DNA of 10,277 bases from Baffinella frigidus (Eukaryota > Cryptophyceae > Cryptomonadales > Baffinellaceae), in NCBI GenBank assembly GCA_026770585.1, contig MU646461.1, positions 31,729 to 42,005 of the forward strand, given 5' to 3'. Position 1 is the first letter of the stretch. Each line of letters starts with the position of its first letter. Both the position numbers and the translations under genes were made by a program. Of the stretch, positions 1-7,800 are shown in pieces. The notes under the pieces were generated by a model, which saw only the letters and a program-made list of their open reading frames with translations, had not been told where the DNA came from and searched no databases.

Positions 1-458
1 TAAACCCTAAACCCTAAACCCTAAACCCTAAGCCTTAAACCCTAAACCCTAAACCCTGAACCCTACGCCTTAAACCCTAAACCCTAAACCCTGAACTCTA
101 AGCCTTAAACCCTAAACCCTAAACCCTAAATCCTAAACCCTAAACCCTAAACCCTAAGCTTTAAACCCTAAACCCTAAACCCTAAACCCTGAACCTTAAG
201 CCTTAAACCCTAAACCTTATAAGCCTTAAACGCTAAACCCTAAAAACTAAGCCTTAAACCCTAAACCCTAAGCCTTAAACCCTAAACCCTAAACCCCAAA
301 CCCTAAGCCTTAAACCCTAAACCCTAAACCCTAAGCCTTAAACCCTAAACCCTAAACCCCAAACCCTAAGCCTTAAACCCCAAACCCTAAACCCCAAACC
401 ATAAGCCTTAAACCCTAAACCCTAAACCCTAAACCCCAAACCCTAAACCCTAAACCCC
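1..458. repeat. Degenerate telomere array, CCCTAAA type
   Basis: Almost every base belongs to the heptamer CCCTAAA or a one- to two-base variant (CCTTAAA, CCCCAAA, CCCTGAA). A longer period is visible in which AAGCCTTAAACCC recurs every few heptamers. The C-rich strand reads 5'->3' inward from base 1, as expected at the left end of a chromosome. The variants suggest this is the proximal, older part of the telomere rather than fresh telomerase product. An internal telomere-like block at a contig edge is the alternative. Confidence 0.93.
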
Positions 459-480
459 CCAGCCGCGCCGCCGTCCCCGG
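457..480 (-). pseudogene. Truncated copy of PDZ gene exon 3 abutting the telomere
   Basis: Bases 457-480 match 1041-1064, inside the third exon of the minus-strand PDZ gene, with one mismatch in 24. On the minus strand it encodes the PGTA-RLG part of the PDZ C-terminal half. Bases 488-513 match 921-946 (intron-side sequence of the same gene) with one mismatch in 26. The copy merges into the telomere array within a run of C, so the telomere may have formed on a broken or duplicated piece of this gene. Confidence 0.75.
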
Positions 481-767
481 TAACGGTGGTACAATTTCTT
501 GACCCGCCCCACACTACTTTAGACGTGACCGGGAGCAATCATAAGTTGACACAGGGGAGAATGTACAGGATCCTGTACATTCTGCCAAAAGTTGACTCAC
601 GCCTACTGATGAGTTGACTTTTGCGATTGACCACCCTCAGGTCTAGCGTAGCTAGGAACGTCTGGTTGGCCCCGGGAGAACCCGGGTTAACTTGTGCGGA
701 GTTTGTCATTTTCAGTACAAATATGACTAACTTTCGACCTTTCTTGTGCAGAACCTTGTGTGCAGTC
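481..767. other. Non-coding subtelomeric spacer
   Basis: I see no exon here. It holds duplicated sequence (488-513), a perfect 26-bp palindrome (558-583), several GTTGACT words and a CCCGGGAGAACCCGGG dyad near 672. Positions 612-634 resemble the arms of the inverted repeat at 1806-1934, so part of it is probably an old element end. Confidence 0.6.
558..583. repeat. Perfect 26-bp palindrome
   Basis: The arm AGAATGTACAGGA is followed directly by its exact reverse complement, with no spacer. It sits between two copies of AAGTTGAC (543-550 and 588-595). The function is unknown; it could be the core of a small inverted-repeat element. Confidence 0.85.
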
Positions 768-907
768 TTATCCGGGGAAACCTATTTTTCTTTCATTTGA
801 TGGCAACGAAAGTTACTACACAATTCGTTCTTATTAGTAATATTAAAGCATTTGTGTAGCAATTTTCGTTGCCATCAAATGAAAGAAAAATAGGTTTCCC
901 CGGATAA
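768..907. mobile_element. MITE-like inverted-repeat element with AGTC duplication
   Basis: About 50-bp near-perfect inverted arms (768-about 822 and about 855-907) begin TTATCCGGGGAAACC and flank a short AT-rich middle. The element is bounded on both sides by AGTC (764-767 and 908-911), which looks like a 4-bp target-site duplication. No protein is encoded, so it would be non-autonomous. It lies just downstream of the PDZ exons, and its sequence supplies the first in-frame stop if the last PDZ exon is read through. Confidence 0.8.
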
Positions 908-1001
908 AGTCGGTAAATTTGGTACAATTCCTTGACCCGCCCCACAGTAAGAACGTCTCCGGTCCTAGCCTGGTTGCCCCCCCCCGGGACAGTCCACGCA
1001 C

Positions 1002-1096
1002 CTGAATTAAGGGAGCACGCGGGTCCGTGCCGCGGTGGAACCCCAGCCGCACCGCCGTCCCCGGCGGCCCCAGCAGCAGGTTCTTCACCGCGTCGA
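1002..1096 (-). CDS. PDZ gene exon 3
   Basis: The acceptor GTGGCAG precedes TCGACGCG; the carried G plus TC makes Val. It encodes VDAVKNLLLGPPGTAVRLGF, the last PDZ helix and strand, then HRGTDPRAPLIQ. It ends in phase 0 at donor GTGCGT. A partial copy of this exon lies at 457-480. Confidence 0.83.
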
Positions 1097-1751
1097 CTGC
1101 CACGCGGGATGGGGGGGGGGGATGGGGGTTTAGCGCCGCGCGAGAGGGGAGGGGGGTGGCTGGAGGGGGTCCGAGGAGGCGGGTTCTCCGTCCTGAATGC
1201 TTGATGATTGCGCCCGTTGGTATGGCTTGTTCGGGGAGGTGGCGGGCTCTCCCTCTTGTACGCTTGATTATTGCGCCAGTTGGTATGGCTTGTTCGGGGA
1301 GGTGTGGGGAGGGGGGGCACGGTCTGTGCTTCTCGTGTGCGCGATTGCCGATGGGACAGTCATGGGGGGCGTGGGGGGTTGCTGCTGGGGGACGCACCCT
1401 GCTGGCGAAAGACGTCGCGGCCGTTGATTTCGCAGAGGCAGTCCCCAAGGTAGATGAGCCCCGACCGCTCGGCAGGCTGGGAATCTTTCAGCCGCTTGAC
1501 GTACCTGCGAGAGAGCGCCAAAAACGTCACCGGCCACGTTCTCGCAACATTGTCACCCCGACAGCTCCGCTCCCTTCCTCGGCTCCCTAACAGCTGCAGG
1601 TGGAACTCATTTGGGGTGGGTTGTACAAAGTGCCGTCCTCGGTGGGCTGGAAAACGATGCCAACGCCGACCAGATCCGAGGAATCGCTCCCGCCGCCAGC
1701 GCCACCGGACATCGGCATAGCGGTACTCGTGGCCCCGCCATGGCTGCTCAT
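1002..1751 (-). CDS. PDZ-domain protein (three exons, 3' part uncertain)
   Basis: Joining minus-strand exons 1751-1627, 1504-1398 and 1096-1002 gives 109 codons with an open frame and GT/AG junctions throughout. The product is a Ser/Gly-rich leader of about 27 residues followed by a complete PDZ fold: the GVGIVF carboxylate-loop region, YVKRLKDSQPAERSGLIYLG, then CLCEINGRDV, and the last helix and strand with LLLGPPGTAVRLGFHRG. PDZ domains bind C-terminal peptides of partner proteins and act as scaffolds or protease adaptors; the partner here is unknown. The start is the ATG at 1751; in-frame ATGs lie 11 and 13 codons further in. Exon 3 ends at a good GTGCGT donor, but no later exon is recognisable towards the telomere. 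Reading through instead adds 52 codons and stops at 843-845 inside the inverted-repeat element. The gene may therefore be truncated by the chromosome end. It is divergent from the M14 gene, with 218 bp between start codons. Confidence 0.82.
1199..1304. repeat. Two 43-bp direct repeats in PDZ intron 2
   Basis: Bases 1199-1241 and 1262-1304 share GCTTGAT-ATTGCGCC-GTTGGTATGGCTTGTTCGGGGAGGTG with only two differences, on a 63-bp period. Both lie inside the minus-strand intron 1097-1397, which is otherwise G-rich on the plus strand. No coding role is seen. Confidence 0.85.
1398..1504 (-). CDS. PDZ gene exon 2
   Basis: The acceptor is CTCTCGCAG, and the donor GTGCGT follows CAGCAGG. It encodes the central PDZ strands and helix, including AERSGLIYLGDCLCEINGRD. 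It is the most diagnostic part of the domain. Phase 2 in, phase 1 out. Confidence 0.87.
1627..1751 (-). CDS. PDZ gene exon 1
   Basis: Forty-one codons plus two bases. The exon starts at ATG (1751-1749), encodes the Ser/Gly-rich leader and the first PDZ strand (VGVGIVFQPTEDGT), and ends at donor GTACAA. The two leftover bases TT join the first base of exon 2 to make Leu, so the phase matches exactly. Confidence 0.8.
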
Positions 1752-1805
1752 CCCCGCCCACGACCCCTCGCTCCCTGTGCCGAGGAAAATGGCTCCAACT
1801 CAATT

Positions 1806-1934
1806 CTCTAGAGGGAAGGGGGTCAATTGCAAAAGTCAACTATACATGGGCGCAACGTCAACTTTTGTTAACTTCCCAGATTTTTGGGGATTCTGCCATT
1901 GAGTTGACTTTAGATTGACACCATCCCTCTAAAG
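1806..1934. repeat. Inverted repeat filling the divergent intergenic region
   Basis: Imperfect arms of about 33 bp face each other: CTCTAGAGGGA...TCAATTGCAAAAGTCAACT (1806-1841) and its reverse complement ending TCCCTCTAAAG (1902-1934). The element takes up most of the 218 bp between the ATG of the PDZ gene (minus) and the ATG of the M14 gene (plus), so any shared promoter must lie in or beside it. No TATA box is clear. Similar arm sequence recurs at 612-634, which suggests a small repeat family. Confidence 0.7.
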
Positions 1935-1969
1935 TGTACCGGATTTTGCCTGTTCTGTCAAGGGATTTT

Positions 1970-2410
1970 ATGGGGAGGAGGCTGCTTCCCTCCTGGTTCG
2001 CCATCGCCCTCGCCCTGCCCCTCAACTGCCAGACCGTCACGTGCTTCTCGCCCCTGGCCAGCCTCCCTGCACAGCAGCGCCGCTCCCTCCACACAGCCAC
2101 TAAGATGCTCGTCTCGCCCTACGCCACCAAGCCCTACCCCGTCGGAGTCGCCGGCACTTCCTGGGGCCTCGACGATCGCAAGGCGTGGTTGGCACGCCAG
2201 GTAAACCAGCGTTCCTACGCCGAGGAGGTTCTCGCCAAGATCGAGGCCCTCAAAACGAGCAGCGTGTTCACGTGCGAGCAGTACGGGGAACTTTCCGTCG
2301 ACCCGGCTAGGTACCCGCTCTTCGTGTTCAAGTCGCGCGAGTGGGACGCCGCGAAGCCGACCTGCCTCGTCACGGGCGGCGTCCACGGCTACGAGACCTC
2401 CGGGGTGCAG
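1970..2410 (+). CDS. M14 gene exon 1 (leader and first zinc site)
   Basis: This is the longest exon, 147 codons. Residues 1-45 look like a targeting leader: a charged start, a hydrophobic run (LLPSWFAIALALPL), then CFSPLAS and an Arg/Ser/Thr-rich stretch before Met46. Phe-Ser-Pro after a signal peptide resembles the plastid-targeting motif of red-derived complex plastids, while RRSLHTATKM could equally suit a mitochondrial presequence. The mature part begins with the YPVGVAGTSWG block and ends with the zinc motif HGYE and SGVQ. The donor is GTCATC, phase 0. Read-through hits a stop at 2423-2425, so the exon must be spliced. Confidence 0.9.
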
Positions 2411-4795
2411 GTCATCATCCTTTAGGGGTAGAACCCTGTCTTCGTGCAGTAGGGAACCTGCAAAACGTCGAGGTCCTTTAGGTCCTTCAGGTTTTGAGGA
2501 CTTCCACCATAGGCGTTTGCCAACCCTTTCCACAGGCTTTGGAACCCAGCCACTCGACCATACACCCTGCACATCTCCAATCCCCTCCCCTCATCCCTGT
2601 ATCAACCCAACCCACTAGACCCTCGACCCTGCACCTCTGAGCACCCCCCCCGCCCCTCATCCCTGCATGCACCACGTTGCACGCCCTCCACTTTACCCCC
2701 CCCCCCCCTGGGTCAGGACTTATCAGTTAAACAGGAATCTGCCGATAAACTGTTGATCAAAATCAACAGCAGATGGCTGATATCTTGATAGCAAGGGCTC
2801 GGAAAAGGACCCCTGGGCCTTGGACCCTCCAAAAAAACGAACCGCCCTCTTCAAAAAATCGGGCCCTGAACCCTGCGTAGATGGTGAGCTCATAACCTTT
2901 GAACGGGTTGCAGGGCGCCCTGCTCTTCCTGCAGACAGAGGCGGCCGGATATGTCCCGAGGTACACCCATGAACCCCAAAACCCTACACCCTACACCCGA
3001 ATCCCGAAACCCGAAACCCGAAACCCGAATCCCGAAACCCGAAACCCGAAACCCGAAACCCGAATCCCGAAACCCGAAACCCGAAACCCGAAACCCGAAA
3101 CCCGAAACCCGAAACCCTGAACCCAAACCCGAAACCCGAAACCCGAAACCCGATACCCGAAACCCTGAACCCTAAACCCCAAATCCTGAACCGTAAACCC
3201 TAAACCCCAAACCCTAAACCCAGGTTCAACCTCGTCGTCGCCCCGTGCGTCAGCCCGTGGGGGTCTCATCCCACCCGAAGTGGATCAAATCGCGATTGGA
3301 ATTGGTGCCATTTCCTCCGAGGGGCCGATCGGAAACGACCGTCTACCCTAGGGAAATGGATATTTTGAATGATCGATTTGGTCCACTTCGAAAGACTAGG
3401 GTTTGGAAACCTCGTCGTCGCCCCCGTGCGTCAGCCCCTGGGGGTCTACCCCCTACCCCCGAAACACGAAACACGAAACACGAAACACGAAACACGAAAC
3501 ACGAAACACGAAACACGAAACACGAAACACGAAACACGAAAACCTAAACCCTAAACCCTAAACCCTAAACTCTAAGCCCTCAACCCTAAAACCTAAACCT
3601 TAAACACATCCCAGCCCTAAACCCTGAACCCTCAACCCTAACTCGGGAACCCTAAACCCTAAACTAGAGCGGTGTGCAGAGAAGATGGCCGCCAAAATTA
3701 CTAAAAATCGGTAATAAATGTTGACGTTCTGTACCAGAACCGTTAGTTTGAACCGAGTTTTGATAATTCCCGTAGGTAACTTCCCGAAAAAAATCCCGAA
3801 AAAAATAAATTAGGTACAAAAAAAAAAATCAGGTACGAGAAAATATAAATTAGGTACGAGCATTCCCGAAAACCTAATCTATATTCCCGAAAACCGAAAA
3901 CCTAATCTATATTGGGAAAACCTAATCTATATTGGGAAAATCAAAATTAGGTACGAGCACATCCAGCGGTGGAACAACAACGCGGACGATCCCAACCGCA
4001 ACTTCAAAGCCGGCAAACCCTACACCCCTAAACCCCAAACCCTAAACTCTGAACTCCAAGCCCTAAACCCAAAACCCTAAACCCTGAACTCCAAACCCCA
4101 AACCCCAAACCCCGCACCACAAACCCCAAACACCAAACCCCCAAACACCAAACACCAAACACCAAACACCAAACATCAAACACCAAACACCAAACACCAA
4201 ACACCAAACACCAAACACCAAACCCCAAACCCCAAACCCCAAACCCCAACCCCCCAAACCCCAAACCCCGCACCACAAACCCCAAAACCCCATCCCCCCA
4301 AAACCCAAACCCCAAACCCTAAACCAGGCGGGCCGTGCGATGAGTCCAACGCGCTCCTCAAGGTCCAGACCCCACCCCCTAAACCTACACCCTACACCCT
4401 ACACCCTACACCCCACACCCTACACCCTACACCCTACACCCTACACCCTACACCCTGCACCCTACACCTGGTGAAGTGTTTCTCTAGGAAGGAGTGTCTC
4501 CCGAACCTCGTCCTCAAGTGTACAGTGGACCTACCCTAACACATACCCGTCGGGGCCGGACTGATTGAGTATGTGTGGAGGGTAGGCATGCGTTATGGTG
4601 TCCACCCTTCCGGCATACTTCCTTGCAGGGGGAAACCGGGGGCCGGCCGATGGAGTATGTGTGGAGGGTAAGTATGTGTTACGGTAGCCTGTGTTAGGGT
4701 AGGTGGACTGTACACTTGGGTAGGACGTGCCCCGTACGTGTCGGCATGGGACGCCGGCTGCGCGCAGCACGCCCACCGACTGCCTGTCTGCCTGT

Positions 4796-4826
<31 letters not shown>

Positions 4827-7800
4827 AATCACTCACTCACTCACTGACTGACTCACTGACTCACTGACTCACTGACTCACTGACTGCCTGCCTGCCTGCC
4901 TCACTCACTGCCTCACTCACTGAGTCACTGAGTCACTGAGTCACTGAGTCACTGAGTCACTGACTGACTCACTGACTGACTGACTCACTCACTCACTCAC
5001 TCACTCACGCACTCACTCACTGAATGCATCAAGGACGGACAGAATAAACAACGGACTGCCGGACTGACTTACTGTCCCCGCGCAGCGCGGGGACAGTAAG
5101 TCTGCGCGGGGACAGTAAGTCTCTCCACATAGCCAAACTCAAGCCGACGAGTCGGCGAGGACGTGCCACGTACACCAGCCACCAGAAGTTGTTAGGGTAA
5201 CGGCCTGAAAATGGGGCAGTTAGGCCTACGGCATTGCCTAGGACCTCCTACCGTAGGCCGAGACTTTTTGGTCCTAGGATCCCTCAGCCTACGGAAGGAG
5301 GTCCTAGGCAATGTCGTATGCCTGACTACCCCATTTTCAGGCCGTTCGCCTATGAAAGTGAACCACATCAGGGTGGTGAGGCCTGTGGTAAACAAACCTG
5401 CAGAGCACAGGCTCAGCCTTGAGTCTGCAGGGAAAACCAACTTTTGCAATCGTTCGATCTGGTTCACTTCTGGTGGCTGGTGTACGGGGCACGTTCCAAA
5501 CCGTGTGATCACCCGTGTGCCGATTGTATGACCTACGGGTCGCCCTACGGTAGGAGGTGGCTAGCAAATTCTTGTGGGTGTGGCCTATCTATGATAGATG
5601 GACGGCTTATTTGGACGTGACGGTAGTAACTTTTTGTACCGGGGCACGTTCCAAAGCGTGTGATCACCCGTGTGCTCGTGCAGCAGGTGGGTGATTTTGT
5701 CAAAGTCAATTCACCCACAAAATCTGTCAACTTAGCAACAAGGTACCCAGATTGGGTACTTCGAAAATCATGTGCTCGTGCAGCAGGTGGGTGCGCTGCG
5801 CGCAGCCGGCGTGGCCTTCCGACCCTACCCAAACCCTACGCACGCCGTACACCCTGTACCCCGTGTGAATCGTGCATCTGGTCGGGGAACTCCGCGCGTC
5901 GGGCGTGGCGTTCGCGGCACACGTCGGCCTCCACGAGACTTTCTCTCCACATCCACCCTGGAGGGGACTTGCGGCCAATCCCGAATAACCCTTTATCGCA
6001 AAAGTTGACAAGCTTTCTACCACTAAAATACATATTAGACCTTTTTGTACCAGATCCATTCATCACGGGGGCGCCACATTGTGGCGCCATCTCCAAGGGG
6101 AGTTGACTTAAGAATGCTCAAAATACCATAATGTTCCATCCAGGGTGGAGCCACCTCAACCTGAACCCCGTCCTAAACTGCACGGCGCGCAGCCCGTTGG
6201 GTCCCCGCACAGCTCAGTAGTAAATTTGGGGTATTCCTGTAGTAAATTTGGGGTGTTCGAATAGTAAATTTGGGGTATTCCAGTAGTAAATATGGCGCTT
6301 GTTTGCAGCTTGTCGGGGATCTCCGCGCGTCGGGTGTGGCCTTCACGGCGCACGTCGACCCCCACGAACCAACCCGTGCGGGAGAAACACTCACCTCCCC
6401 GGCGCAGCTAGCGGGCCCTTCCGACCCTACCCAAACCCTACGCACGCCGTACATCTTGTACCCCGTGTGAATCGTGCAGCTGGTCGGGGAACTCCGCGCG
6501 TCGGGTGTGGCCTTCACGGCGCACGTCGACCTCCACGAGACCACCGAGTCAATCAAGGACCGCCGGACTGACTGAATGCCCCCGCGTATCTGGCGGGCGC
6601 GCTGCCGCCGGCTTGGATGTGTTGAGGGTTGAAGGTGTAGGGACCATCCGTCACGCAACAGTCACCTGGTCACGCTGCGGCTCCTCGACGTTCCGCAGGC
6701 GCCATACTGGTGCACGGGGCACGTTCAAAACCACACGGTGTTAGGGCCCTAACACCGTGTGGGTTCGCAGCTCGTCGGGGATCTCCGCGCGTCGGGTGTG
6801 GCGTTCACGGCGCACGTCGACCTGCACGAGACCACCGATTCGGACGAGACCGAGTTCCGCCCCGCCAAGTCCGCCCGCGACGGTGCTCATTTCCCACGGG
6901 GTTCGGGTTTAGGGTTGCTAGCTCCTACGCGGTAGAGCTACATGTCATTTTACGCCATGCGTCTTTCTATTATTTTCCTTTGAAATCGGCAAAAGTTGCC
7001 GGAAATACCCACAAATAACCGATTCCGACGAGACGGAGTTCCGCCCCGCCAAGTCCGCCCGCGACGGTAAGGAGTTTGGGTTCTAGGGTTTACGGTCGTA
7101 CTTGGAGTCGATGGGTCGATGGGTCGATTTTTGGCAACATTCAACAGAGAGGGGCAAGGCCGCCCCTGCGACTTAGTGAAGAAAAAAAATTGGGGAGGGG
7201 TAGGGGTTCTACCTCCGGTGCTACACAGGGCGGTTCGGTGGGGCAGTTCAGGGTCGTTCTTGGAGCCGATGGGTTATTTTTGTTGGCAACTTGTGACAGA
7301 AAGGGGCATGGGGTTCCCACAAAACGTTTGAAAATTGACTTTTGAATAGTCGAGATTCTGGACATGGCTTTCTTTCCCGAAGTCACTGGTGGCTCTTAAG
7401 TGGGGGAGTGTTTCGTGGCACAAACTCCGCATTGTTGCGGCGGGTTGTTGCTTTTTGACGTGGTTATGATAGGATTCGCGAGGAAAATCAGGATAATGAA
7501 CGAGGCACATCCAGATGATCAACTTTGGGCGAATTCTCACTCGTGGCCTGATGTGGAAGAGGCTTACCACTCGAGGCCAGAAATGTGACTATTTTAAAAC
7601 AGGGCTTCTTTTACAAGTAAAAAAAATGTGTGTAGTAAATTTCACACAAACAGGGGCGTTTGGTCACGTAGCTGGGGGAATTCCCCCAGCTACGTGACCA
7701 AGCCTGCCCGTGACTGGTACTGAATTTAAAACCCCCACATTTAAAATACTCTCTCTTCCAGCCTCGAGTGGTAGTAACGTCAAGTCACGTTCGCCGAACA

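Noticed and set aside
1027-1590. 187-codon plus-strand open frame
   Set aside because: It is antisense to the PDZ exons, has skewed GC-rich composition, and shows no domain; the minus strand has PDZ motifs with matching splice phases.
1934-1969. GTG start twelve codons upstream of the M14 ATG
   Set aside because: In a nuclear eukaryotic gene ATG is expected, and these codons overlap the arm of the intergenic inverted repeat.
2899-3554. Long open frames with Pro-Lys-Pro-Glu-Thr-Arg-Asn or Gly-Phe-Arg-Val-Ser repeats on both strands
   Set aside because: A stop-free 7-bp repeat is open in several frames on both strands. Real exons of the M14 gene run through the same region with conserved motifs.
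4028-4361. Minus-strand frames rich in Gly, Phe, Trp, Val
   Set aside because: They come from translating the CACCAAA/CCCCAAA heptamer array on the opposite strand of M14 intron 4.
5192-5531. 106-codon open frames on both strands
   Set aside because: They lie over a nested palindrome, which makes the two strands mirror each other. No motif is recognised.
6218-6294. CRISPR-like array of 22-bp repeats
   Set aside because: Units are directly adjacent without spacers, few in number and in a eukaryotic intron; it is a plain tandem repeat.
5784-6550. Exon 6 copies a-d as a functional mutually exclusive exon cluster
   Set aside because: All lack the 3' half with DETEFRP and a donor in the right phase, and copy b has lost its acceptor. 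Kept as a finding to test, not annotated as coding.
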